Source of the DNA: Clostridium guangxiense
Lineage (GTDB): Bacteria; Bacillota; Clostridia; Clostridiales; Clostridiaceae
Length of the DNA: 64,000 nucleotides
Direction: 5' to 3'
Assembly (NCBI RefSeq): GCF_021043395.1
Contig: NZ_JAJNKE010000001.1
Span: 106,049 to 170,048 of the forward strand
Shown here: positions 57,125 through 64,000 of the stretch, piece by piece
Layout of the letters: each line of letters starts with the position of its first letter
Position numbering within the stretch: the stretch's first letter is position 1
Program-made: the position numbers and the translations under genes
The notes under the pieces: generated by a model
The model's database searches: none
What the model was told of the DNA's origin: nothing
What the model saw: the letters and a program-made list of their open reading frames with translations, nothing else

Positions 57125-57493
57125 TTAAGTTCTATTAGCATTTTCTAAATTTTTCTCACATGTTTGTATAGAAGATACTATCATCCTTAAAATAGAATTG
57201 CATTTTTTGCGAATATAGTCAACTTCTTTTATTTTCTGTCCTTCACTAACTTCAATGAGTTCTAACCAATACAAGGTTTCATTGCATTCCTTTAATGCAA
57301 TGCGAAACTTGTGAATAAAATCATTTTTACTTTCTGCATACTTCGCTTCTCTAATATTAGCTCCAATGCTGGTAGCAGCTCTAAAAAATTGCTTTGACAA
57401 AACATATTCATTCTTAGCCGAAAGATATTTATACACATTAATAGATTCTAAAGCAACATTAAAACTTTCTTTCAATAAAGCAGATTTTTCCAC
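57125..57493 (-). CDS. Four-helix-bundle protein (S23 / 23S rRNA intervening-sequence family)
   Basis: The 122-residue product has the family signature RAATSIGANIREAKYAES followed by FIHKFRIALKECNETLYWLEL. This is the four-helix-bundle family first found encoded in intervening sequences of 23S rRNA genes in Leptospira and Coxiella, related to the Avd protein of diversity-generating retroelements. The biochemical role is unknown; Avd binds nucleic acid and reverse transcriptase. The GTG at 57493 has GAGGTG six bases upstream; a GTG at 57502 does not. It is the only gene in palindromic element C, and no reverse transcriptase or rRNA is nearby. Confidence 0.9.
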   Translation of the reverse strand: MEKSALLKESFNVALESINVYKYLSAKNEYVLSKQFFRAATSIGANIREAKYAESKNDFIHKFRIALKECNETLYWLELIEVSEGQKIKEVDYIRKKCNSILRMIVSSIQTCEKNLENANRT

Positions 57494-57658
57494 AATACTC
57501 ACCTCATAATTATAAATACTACCTAAATTATAACCACGGGATTTATTTTTAATCTTATAATTTATTTTTCGTAGTAAAACGTAGAAAAATACACCTTAAC
57601 TTTTGGCTTTAGCTTAAAAATCCACCTTTGACGTGCAAAGCATCGTCAAACCCTTCAT

Positions 57659-58711
57659 CTATTCTATCAATTTCCAATTGATAGGAGTACCTTTTTTTAT
57701 GTCAGTCCTCGCTTCCTTGCCAATAATATCATTAATATATTTCGTTTTAAGTCCAAAGGCTGGTCTTATGCTTCTGACATTTTCATTTGTAAATTTCTCA
57801 CCTTTTTTTATATCCTTTACAACAAACAATGACCTTGAGTGCTGTCTGCTATTTTTTTGTTTTTCAGTGAGTTCATAAGTTACAGTTCCAAGTGCTTTTT
57901 CAACTTCTCTTATACTTTTAACCATTGCCTCAAATTCAGAAGATTCCATAGAAAAAGCAGAATCAGGACCACCATCGCTTCTACTTAATGTGAAATGTTT
58001 TTCTATAACGGATGCTCCAAGGGCTACTGCTGCTGTAGAAACAGAATATCCCATTGTATGATCGGAAAGTCCTATACTGCAGTTAAAAGTTTCCCTCATA
58101 TTAGGAATTGTTTTAAGATTAATATCTTCTAAAGGTGTTGGATAGGAACTGCTGCATTTTAATAAAATAACATTTTCATTATTCACTCTTTTGCAGGCTT
58201 CAAGTGCCTCATGAATTTCTCCTATTTCAGCGATTCCAGTCGACATTATAATGGGTTTACCTTTTGATGCAACATACTCAACAAATGGTATATCTGTAAG
58301 CTCAAAAGAAGCTATTTTGTATGCTGGAACATTCATTTCTTCTAAAAAATCTACTGCGCTATTATCAAAGGGTGATGAAAAACATATAATTCCCTCTTCT
58401 TCTGCTATCTTTTTAAGTTTTGGCTGCCAATCCCATGGAGTATATGCTGTTTCGTAAAGTTTATGTAATGTAGTTCCATCCCATATTGTACCTTGCTTTA
58501 TCTGAAAATATTCATTATCTGAATCCAATGTTATGGTATCAGGAGTGTAGGTTTGAAGTTTTATAGCATCTGCTCCTGCTTTTTTAGCAGCTTTAATTAT
58601 TTTTACTGCCCTATCAAAGCTCTGATTGTGATTTGCTGACATTTCAGCTATTATAAATGTTCTTTGATTTTCGCCAACTTTTATACCGTTTATATCTATA
58701 ACCTTATTCAT
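57659..58711 (-). CDS. pseI: Pseudaminic acid synthase PseI (NeuB family)
   Basis: PseI condenses 2,4-diacetamido-2,4,6-trideoxy-L-altrose with phosphoenolpyruvate to make pseudaminic acid. The 350 residues comprise a NeuB TIM barrel (about 1-285; IIAEMSANHN, DAIKLQTYTPDT, KCSSSYPTP, GLSDHT, GASVIEKHFT) and a C-terminal SAF antifreeze-like domain (about 290-350, RSLFVVKDIKKGE). PseI versus legionaminic (LegI/NeuB) synthase is judged from the YxPDTIT and sequence resemblance; confidence is moderate. GAGGAGG precedes the ATG. The next gene upstream is ATP-grasp, 19 bp away. Confidence 0.9.
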   Translation of the reverse strand: MNKVIDINGIKVGENQRTFIIAEMSANHNQSFDRAVKIIKAAKKAGADAIKLQTYTPDTITLDSDNEYFQIKQGTIWDGTTLHKLYETAYTPWDWQPKLKKIAEEEGIICFSSPFDNSAVDFLEEMNVPAYKIASFELTDIPFVEYVASKGKPIIMSTGIAEIGEIHEALEACKRVNNENVILLKCSSSYPTPLEDINLKTIPNMRETFNCSIGLSDHTMGYSVSTAAVALGASVIEKHFTLSRSDGGPDSAFSMESSEFEAMVKSIREVEKALGTVTYELTEKQKNSRQHSRSLFVVKDIKKGEKFTNENVRSIRPAFGLKTKYINDIIGKEARTDIKKGTPINWKLIE

Positions 58712-58730
58712 GCTTCCTCCTCAGTTAACT

Positions 58731-59672
58731 CTATAAGTATATTCCTTCATCATATCTAAGCATTGTAATTTCCTCAAAGTTATCAATTGGCTCTATATGA
58801 GCTTCTTCTTTCATCTTATTAAAATATAATCCATAATCACCACCGGCTTTAAAGGTAAGTGGTGCCCCTCCACCAAATCGAGGATTAATTTCTATAAAGT
58901 ATACCTCACCTTTCTCATTCAATATGCACTGCATGGTCAAAGGTCCCATGAGGTTTTCATTTACACATTCTTTTTTAAGCTTCTCACATAATTCATTTAC
59001 CTTTTCAATTATTATTTTATTTTTAACAGTTCTTGTTTTAGAAACTTCACCAGCTCTAACTTCTAATCTTTCTCTTGGAATTGCAAAAATAACACTGCCT
59101 TTTAAATCACAAAGAACATCTACAGTAAATTCTGTGCCTTCAATAAATTCCTGTACTATTGCATTTTCCACATATTCTAAAAAGAAGTCCAGCTCTTTTT
59201 GGTTTTTTATTTTAAATACACTTTGACTTCCCATACCATTAAAAGGCTTTATTATAAGAGGAAATTTCACATCATAAGGTATATTATTTTTTAAATATGT
59301 ATTGGGACACTCTATATTATTTTTCTTAAAGAATTCGTATGTTTTCCATTTATCATTGCAAATTTCAATAATGCCTTTACCGCTTAAAATTAATTTTGTT
59401 CCTTTTGCTTCAAAGCATGTTCTATAATCGCAAAGCATTGAAAATTCTTTTTCATAAAGCGGCACAAGAAAATCCACTTTCTCTTTTTCACATATATTTA
59501 AAATTTGCTCTATGTACCCTTCTTCGCTAAATTTCTTTACCTTGTAAAATTTATCTACAAAGTATCTGGCTGGTGCCATTTCAGATGCATCTGTGCCTAT
59601 AATTTTACAGCTATTTTTAAGCCACTTAATGAGCTGTACTCTCTTGCCTATAGCTGTTAAAAGTATATTCAT
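58731..59672 (-). CDS. ATP-grasp enzyme (carbamoyl-phosphate-synthase-like)
   Basis: This roughly 313-residue protein has an N-terminal Rossmann-like domain (ILLTAIGKRVQLIKWL) and an ATP-grasp domain with FPLIIKPFNGMGSQSVF and EFTVDVLC, plus YFIEINPRFGGGAP as metal-binding motif. ATP-grasp enzymes ligate a carboxylate to an amine or thiol. Linked to pseI, it may attach an amino-acid-like group to the nonulosonic acid, which is inference. The ATG at 59672 has GAGGAG six bases upstream; a longer frame to 59720 has none. Confidence 0.87.
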   Translation of the reverse strand: MNILLTAIGKRVQLIKWLKNSCKIIGTDASEMAPARYFVDKFYKVKKFSEEGYIEQILNICEKEKVDFLVPLYEKEFSMLCDYRTCFEAKGTKLILSGKGIIEICNDKWKTYEFFKKNNIECPNTYLKNNIPYDVKFPLIIKPFNGMGSQSVFKIKNQKELDFFLEYVENAIVQEFIEGTEFTVDVLCDLKGSVIFAIPRERLEVRAGEVSKTRTVKNKIIIEKVNELCEKLKKECVNENLMGPLTMQCILNEKGEVYFIEINPRFGGGAPLTFKAGGDYGLYFNKMKEEAHIEPIDNFEEITMLRYDEGIYL

Positions 59673-59760
59673 ACCAATCTCCTCTCTGTATGTGTACGAC
59701 TTGAAACATAGAAATTGCAAATACCAAACTTATACTAATAAATTAAAACTTGTAAAACAG

Positions 59761-60034
59761 AGTGAAGGGTTTTAACTCGCCCTGCTCATTAAAAAACTAA
59801 CTTTTTCACTTATGTGAAAAGTGAAGGGTTTGACATAGCTTTGGTTGTCAAAGGTGAAAGGTTTTGCCACAGCAAAAAGTTAAGGAATATTTTTCTCCGC
59901 TTCACTACGAAAAATAAATAATTTAAATAAGTTAAAGATTTTCCACAGTAAAACGGAGGAAAATCACCCTTAACTTTTTATCGAAGGTAAAAAAGTTAAC
60001 CTTTTACGTGCACAGCATCGTAAAACCCTTCACT
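59761..60034. repeat. Palindromic element B (ORF-less, 274 bp)
   Basis: Perfect 14-bp terminal inverted repeats (59761-59774 and 60021-60034, AGTGAAGGGTTTTA). Internal hairpins in the same order as element A: TTTTCAC/GTGAAAA, TTTGAC/GTCAAA (59829-59852), ATTTTTC/GAAAAAT, the 29-nt GATTTTC/GAAAATC hairpin (59937-59965) and TTTTACG/CGTAAAA (60002-60025). No ORF and no clear target-site duplication. It lies downstream of the cytidylyltransferase gene. Together with flanks it explains the gene-free stretch 59673-60102. Confidence 0.8.
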
Positions 60035-60102
60035 GCAGTCCTCTACAAATTCTAATTTATCAAGATTAACTTGAAATTTATAATTTTCAAATTGTAGTCT
60101 GT

Positions 60103-60879
60103 TCATTTACAAACCTTTTTTTGTTTTACGTCGGAATTAATTAATGCAAGTTCTTTGTTGTTATCCAAAAATTTAATTACATCTTTTGAAGATACAAATT
60201 CATCTTTAAAGTGATTATATATTTCACTAATCAGTTTAAAATCATCTTCAGTGTCAACACATAATCTGTAATTTTTTTTATAAAAGCTGCTTCCTTTAAC
60301 ATATCCTATTTTAAATCTATCAGGATTTCTATACATATAAAGAGTTACGTGTTCCTTATACATATCTATTTCTTCTTTTGAAATACCTTTATAATTTTCA
60401 TGAACAGCATAATATGCCTTATCAAGTGCAGCTTTAGAAAACACCTCTACGTCAAAACCTCTTACAAAGGTTTCTGGAACATCGAGTCTTATGTAATCAT
60501 AATCATTATATATAAAATTAGTCACTACATTATCTAATATAACAGCATCAATTAAAGGGCAATCTCCTGTAACTCTTATTATTATACCATCCTTCTCTTT
60601 ATTATATATGTCTGCTGCTTCTTTATATCTTTCAAGTGCATCAGCCTCTGAACCTCTAAATACCTTATAGTTATATTGTTCACATTTGTCCACCAGTACT
60701 TCTTCTTTTTCGGATGTTGATGTAGCTAATACTATGTCATCTATATATCTTGATTTTTTTAGTCTATCCAGTACAGTAATTATCATTGGTTTATCAAGAA
60801 CTTTCCTTATAACTTTACCAGGAAGTCTTTCTGAGCCCATTCTTGCTTGAACAATACATGTTATTTTTATAGTAATCAC
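60103..60879 (-). CDS. pseF: Cytidylyltransferase (SpsF/PseF-like), activates nonulosonic acid
   Basis: This roughly 258-residue nucleotidyltransferase has the CMP-sugar synthetase signature IVQARMGSERLPGKVI and a KEHVTLYMYRN segment as in SpsF, plus RVTGDCPLIDA. It should activate pseudaminic (or a related) acid as CMP-sugar for the Maf transferase. The start is uncertain: GTG at 60879 is the best standard codon, while an ATA seven codons... only two codons further on would have GGGGTG at ideal spacing. SpsF-type and PseF-type enzymes are not strictly separable by eye. Confidence 0.83.
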   Translation of the reverse strand: MITIKITCIVQARMGSERLPGKVIRKVLDKPMIITVLDRLKKSRYIDDIVLATSTSEKEEVLVDKCEQYNYKVFRGSEADALERYKEAADIYNKEKDGIIIRVTGDCPLIDAVILDNVVTNFIYNDYDYIRLDVPETFVRGFDVEVFSKAALDKAYYAVHENYKGISKEEIDMYKEHVTLYMYRNPDRFKIGYVKGSSFYKKNYRLCVDTEDDFKLISEIYNHFKDEFVSSKDVIKFLDNNKELALINSDVKQKKVCK

Positions 60880-60932
60880 CCCATTTTTAATCAGTGCACA
60901 ATTCACAGTTAGGTTATATTCTACACACAAAT

Positions 60933-60977
60933 AAAAAACGGGAACTACATAGTTGAATTAACAACCCTCTATTCCCG
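60933..60977 (-). terminator. Rho-independent terminator after the AAA-ATPase gene
   Basis: On the minus strand the stem CGGGAA/TTCCCG (60939-60944 with 60972-60977), with an inner GTTG/CAAC pairing, is followed by six T. It lies between the AAA-ATPase stop and the cytidylyltransferase gene, so the ATPase gene is a separate unit. Confidence 0.78.
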
Positions 60978-61012
60978 CCTTATTTAAGTTATCGTATAAA
61001 ATTAGTTTTCGT

Positions 61013-62569
61013 TTATACCCATACCATAAATATTTCTTTATTATTTAACTTCACGCTAGAATTTTTATACTGTTTATTCTTATTAAAATTATAGATAAGT
61101 AAATATCCTTTATCTAAATTTTGAATTTCCAAATAATCATAAAGCTGCTGTAATCCTTTTTTATGATATTCTTCTCCATGCCATATTTTAAGTTCTATAA
61201 CATATTTATTTTTACCATAAGTAACAACTACATCTAATCTCTTTTCCTGGGAAATTTGAACTTCTTTAAAATCAAAACCTATTCCATTTATAATTGGCTT
61301 TAAAAATGCTAGGAAAATAAGTCTACCTTCTCGTTCTAAAAAGCTTGTGTTAATTTCTGAATATTGTTCTTTAATAAATTGCTGAAATTTTAGAAGTATC
61401 TTTTGTAAATCAAGCGCATCATTGTCTATAATAAAATTATCTCTAAAATTATAATTGCTCATTTTTACCTTTGCCTCAATTTTAGAAATCATATAGTTAT
61501 AAATTATTTGTTCATAAATTCTATTGTGAATAGTAACTTTATTATCATCTTCTTTAAATATTCCATAAATTGTTCCTATATTAATAGTAGGATTTAAATT
61601 ATTATAAACTCTTACTTCACCGTCTATAACAATACTATAAACTTCCCCATATAAATCGCTATTATTCTCTAGGTTCTTTACCAAATCATCAAATAAAGTA
61701 TTATTTTCCTTCAAAATACACTTAACTGCTTCATCAATATGATGAGTAGTCCATGATTTTTCTTCAGGCTTCAGTATCCTTTCATCTATAATCTGGCATA
61801 ATCTACTTACTAAAAATGGGTATCCGTTAGTATAATAATAAAGTTTATTTGCAATTTCGTCATAGTTCATAGTAATATTTCTTTCCTCATTATACTGATG
61901 AAGCATAGATTCAATTTCTTTAGGTTTAAAGCTCAAATCCACTTCAAAATTTACCGCAATATTCCAATGGCTGTTGTATTTCCTTTCTTCCCTTGGCCTA
62001 AGCTTTAATTTTAAATTTTTAACATCATAAACTCCTGTTAATATGACACTTTTAAAAGTATAATCCAAATCATCTCTTGAAAGTAAAAATTTATTTCTAA
62101 GCATGCCTAAAAAACTTAAAAATAATTGATTATTACTGCTTTTATCAACCTCATCAATAAAAAGAATTACTTCCTTTTCCGAATTCACTACAAATTCTGT
62201 AATAGCCTCAGAAACATCTTCTAAATTCCTTGAATTTTTACTCATGAGTTTTATTTCTTCTGACTTCCCTTTATCTGTAAATCTTAATGCTTTTGAAAAT
62301 ACATCTAAAATTCTGCTACTAAATATCTCCTCGTCCTTAAAAATTAGGTCACCTAAGCCTTCAAAACTGGTTCGAATAATTAAATATTTATTTTTAAGTC
62401 TCCTATATAATTGAAATAATATGGTGGTCTTTCCATACTGCCTTGGTCTATTTATTATAAAATATTCCCCTCTATCAATCATACTTTCAACTTGATTTAC
62501 CTTACCAGTAACATCTACCATAAAATCCTTTTCTGGAATACAAACACCAGTTGTATTAAATCGTTTCAT
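61013..62569 (-). CDS. AAA-ATPase with C-terminal PD-(D/E)XK nuclease-like domain
   Basis: This 518-residue protein has an N-terminal AAA-ATPase-like domain (P-loop region RPRQYGKTT at residues 41-49, Walker B LFIDEVDKS) and a C-terminal PDDEXK_9/DUF1703-type domain with DVVVTYGKNKYVIELK, matching the D-(x)n-ExK nuclease core. Function is unknown for this family; it is common and patchily distributed, sometimes in many copies per genome. The ATG at 62569 has GAGGTG six bases upstream. It stands alone between terminators and interrupts the sugar genes, so it looks like an inserted cassette. Confidence 0.87.
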   Translation of the reverse strand: MKRFNTTGVCIPEKDFMVDVTGKVNQVESMIDRGEYFIINRPRQYGKTTILFQLYRRLKNKYLIIRTSFEGLGDLIFKDEEIFSSRILDVFSKALRFTDKGKSEEIKLMSKNSRNLEDVSEAITEFVVNSEKEVILFIDEVDKSSNNQLFLSFLGMLRNKFLLSRDDLDYTFKSVILTGVYDVKNLKLKLRPREERKYNSHWNIAVNFEVDLSFKPKEIESMLHQYNEERNITMNYDEIANKLYYYTNGYPFLVSRLCQIIDERILKPEEKSWTTHHIDEAVKCILKENNTLFDDLVKNLENNSDLYGEVYSIVIDGEVRVYNNLNPTINIGTIYGIFKEDDNKVTIHNRIYEQIIYNYMISKIEAKVKMSNYNFRDNFIIDNDALDLQKILLKFQQFIKEQYSEINTSFLEREGRLIFLAFLKPIINGIGFDFKEVQISQEKRLDVVVTYGKNKYVIELKIWHGEEYHKKGLQQLYDYLEIQNLDKGYLLIYNFNKNKQYKNSSVKLNNKEIFMVWV

Positions 62570-62608
62570 CTTATTCACCTCAATGCAAGACAAATAGAGA
62601 AATAAAAA

Positions 62609-62640
62609 ACAATTCTCAATTTAAGAATTGTTTTTTTATT
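62609..62640. terminator. Bidirectional terminator between HAD and AAA genes
   Basis: The stem AACAATTCT/AGAATTGTT (62609-62617 with 62624-62632) with a 6-nt loop has T-rich flanks on both strands. It would stop transcripts from the HAD gene before the AAA-ATPase. Confidence 0.75.
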
Positions 62641-62729
62641 TTCTTATTATTAGTATATCATGAAATTTATATTCCATACAGTCTTTTATTAGTTAAAAAT
62701 GGAAAGTGGAGAATTGAGAGTTATGGTTG

Positions 62730-63413
62730 CTATTTTTTTAAATGCAAAAGTTGAATTATATTTATTAATTCTTTTAAATTATTTATTGTAAAGTCAGCTT
62801 CATAGCCTTTCTCTTCTTTAAGTTTCATATTGTCACCAAATTCTCTTATAATTCGTACAGTAAAAAAGCCAACCTTTCTTGCACCAATAAAATCTTTAGT
62901 TGGATTATCTCCTACATATATGGCTTCTTGCGGCTCACATTTAAAATATTCAAGCATTTTTTTATAGGAATATTCATGTGGCTTCCAATACATTCTTCCA
63001 AAATCATCGGTCACAATTATCTTATCAAAGTAATTTTCTACTCCTAAGCACTTTATTTTATTCCACTGCACAGACGCTTTTCCATCAGTTATCAGTCCCA
63101 GTTTATAATTATATCTCAATTTTTCTAAAATATAATATGCGTCATCATATAAATTAAGTTTACACTTAGCATTTCTATATATAAAAACCAAGTCATTCAT
63201 CGCTTCAATAAATCCACATTTTTCACACAGCACATTAAAAATCTTACCCCTGCCATATTCATTTAAAATGTTCAGCATTTTGCTTTGCAATTCCTTGCTA
63301 TCAATTAAATATTTATGTGATAAGTATTCTGCTACTGCTTTAAATCCATTCTGTACAAACTGAAATTCATTATACAATGTATCATCTAGGTCAAATACAA
63401 TTAATTTTATCAT
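62730..63413 (-). CDS. HAD-superfamily hydrolase
   Basis: This 227-residue phosphatase-like enzyme has HAD motif I FDLDDTLYN (Asp8 nucleophile, Asp10), motif II LITDGKAS, motif III Lys in YWKPHEYSY and motif IV VGDNPTKDFIGA. The cap is helical (type C1), similar to 5'-nucleotidase/phosphoglycolate phosphatase types. Beside sugar-nucleotide genes it may dephosphorylate a sugar intermediate, but specificity cannot be read. A weak promoter candidate between two palindromes lies upstream. Confidence 0.88.
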   Translation of the reverse strand: MIKLIVFDLDDTLYNEFQFVQNGFKAVAEYLSHKYLIDSKELQSKMLNILNEYGRGKIFNVLCEKCGFIEAMNDLVFIYRNAKCKLNLYDDAYYILEKLRYNYKLGLITDGKASVQWNKIKCLGVENYFDKIIVTDDFGRMYWKPHEYSYKKMLEYFKCEPQEAIYVGDNPTKDFIGARKVGFFTVRIIREFGDNMKLKEEKGYEADFTINNLKELINIIQLLHLKK

Positions 63414-63447
63414 ATATAAAGTTCCTCACAAAAAGTAAATTAATAAA

Positions 63448-63518
63448 AGAGTACTCTCTGTAATACATAGCGTTTTGGCGTTAACCAATTACCATTTTAA
63501 AACTAATAAGAGTACTCT
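63448..63518 (-). promoter_or_regulatory. Paired AGAGTACTCT palindromes around a weak promoter
   Basis: The 10-bp palindrome AGAGTACTCT occurs at 63448-63457 and 63509-63518, 61 bp apart, within a longer direct repeat. On the minus strand TTGGTT (63483-63488) and TATTAC (63460-63465) with 17-bp spacing lie between them; the first palindrome would cover the transcription start of the HAD gene. An operator pair is one reading. Confidence 0.4.
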
Positions 63519-63545
63519 TCGTAATATTTAGTTATCAATAATTTT

Positions 63546-64000
63546 CTTAGTATTTTTATGTTACCAACAAAGTGCTTACTTATAGTATAGAAGGATAACG
63601 ATCATCTGCGGGGTTTGGGATGTAATTCCATTATCCTTCTTAACTTGTATATAACATGTCTCTATATTTGCCAAACCTCGTATCCTTAGTTAGTGCCAAT
63701 CCTTAGTTATTTTTATGTTGCCAACAGAGTGTTTATTTATGGTTATAGAAGGATAACGATCATCTGCGAGGTTTGGGATGTAATCCCATTATCCTTCTTA
63801 ACTTATATATAACATGTCTCTATATTTGCCAAACCTCGTATCCTTAGCTAGCATCAATTCTTAGTATTTCTGTGTTGCCAACAGAGTGTTTATTTATGGT
63901 TATAGAAGGATAATGGGCAAAGCCCAAACCTCGTATCCTTAGCTAGCATCAATTCTTAGTATTTCTGTGTTGCCAACAGAGTGTTTATTTATGGTTATAG
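63546..64000. repeat. Tandem array of 157-158-bp units, running off the window edge
   Basis: Units are anchored at AAGGATAA: 63591, 63749 (158 apart), 63906 (157 apart); the next would start at 64001 (95 apart, unit 3 is internally deleted by 62 bp). Each full unit contains AGAAGGATAA, then CGAGGTTTGG, then TTATCCTTCT, then CCAAACCTCG followed by TATCCTT. The complementary segments overlap, allowing an H-type pseudoknot or alternative nested hairpins. No gene is seen in 63414-64000. The right edge is cut by the window. Confidence 0.85.

Larger units (their letters stand above)
56802..57658. mobile_element. Composite palindromic element C carrying a four-helix-bundle gene
   Basis: The 857-bp element lies between pseI and pseG. 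Its left part (56802-56958) and right part (about 57560-57658) match, in reverse orientation, the two halves of the ORF-less elements at 15522 and 59761. Hairpins include TTTTCGC/GCGAAAA (56844-56861), TTTAAC/GTTAAA (56870-56893), the 29-nt GATTTTC/GAAAATC hairpin (56930-56958) and TTTGACG/CGTCAAA (57627-57650). The gene and a small tandem repeat occupy the point where the other copies have only a short AATTTAAAT spacer. The right end touches the pseI stop codon. No transposase is present; mobility is inferred. Confidence 0.65.

Noticed and set aside
56944..57138. 64-residue plus-strand frame with repeats such as LSTLILGLSNL
   Set aside because: It is just the translation of the 44-45-bp tandem repeat in element C; no ribosome site and wholly explained by the DNA repeat.
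56802..57658. Diversity-generating retroelement or retron around the S23/Avd-like gene
   Set aside because: No reverse transcriptase motif (YxDD type), no template/variable repeat pair and no target gene are present nearby.
59755..60040. Target-site duplication flanking element B
   Set aside because: CAG occurs near both ends but not in register with the inverted repeats, and no longer duplication is visible.
62690..62730. Degenerate fragment resembling the ends of element D (AGTGGAGAATTGAGAG)
   Set aside because: Similarity is limited to a short purine-rich word and the 29-nt core hairpin is absent; too weak to call a repeat remnant.
63546..64000. CRISPR array
   Set aside because: The repeats are about 157 bp with conserved spacers; CRISPR arrays have short repeats with unique spacers. 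No cas genes are present.

Overview
The window is AT-rich, with Firmicutes-style ribosome-binding sites (AGGAGG/GAGGTG), many TTG and GTG starts, and a cell-division operon next to a single large flagellar operon. This indicates a motile, spore-forming Clostridium. The FliR-FlhB fusion, the neighbouring CBS-type manganese pyrophosphatase and the Ca-ATPase recall Clostridium acetobutylicum; this is from memory and no database search was possible. No rRNA, tRNA, CRISPR array or transposase gene was seen.

Region 1 (1-14400, minus strand) is the division and cell-wall (dcw) cluster. Read in transcription order it is mraZ, rsmH, ftsL, a SpoVD/Pbp2B-type transpeptidase with two PASTA domains, murE, murF, mraY, ftsW/spoVE, ftsQ, DUF881, sbp, DUF881, yggS/ylmE, sepF, ylmG and a divIVA cut by the window edge. 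Three 10-bp-spaced AGTGGT boxes in front of mraZ look like the MraZ operator. Region 2 (14400-23320) holds housekeeping genes: ychF, a LonC-like protease with a degenerate ATPase part, a small unknown gene, a P-type Ca-ATPase and ppaC.

Region 3 (23376-45890, minus strand) is a flagellar operon from a recognisable promoter before flgB to a bidirectional terminator after flgG. It encodes rod, MS ring, export gate and ATPase, hook, FlhF/FlhG, a PilZ protein and the sigma factor FliA. Stator (motAB) and switch genes fliM/fliN are absent. Region 4 (45903-63413, minus strand) looks like a flagellin-glycosylation island. It has a Maf-type transferase, a PseB-like dehydratase, PseG, PseI and a cytidylyltransferase, an ATP-grasp enzyme, four glycosyltransferases and an epimerase. 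Three of the glycosyltransferases carry the same extra Rossmann-like domain. An AAA-ATPase/PD-(D/E)XK gene sits inside the island between its own terminators.

The most unusual structure is a family of palindromic intergenic elements. Two ORF-less copies (about 270 bp, at 15522-15791 and 59761-60034) match the two ends of a larger 857-bp element (56802-57658) that carries a four-helix-bundle (S23/23S-rRNA-intervening-sequence type) gene. Stems differ between copies in a compensatory way, so the fold appears to be conserved. A fourth element (9838-10042) has different ends but the same 29-nt core hairpin. The window ends in a tandem array (63546-64000) of 157-158-bp units with long, overlapping complementary segments that could form a pseudoknot or switch between folds.
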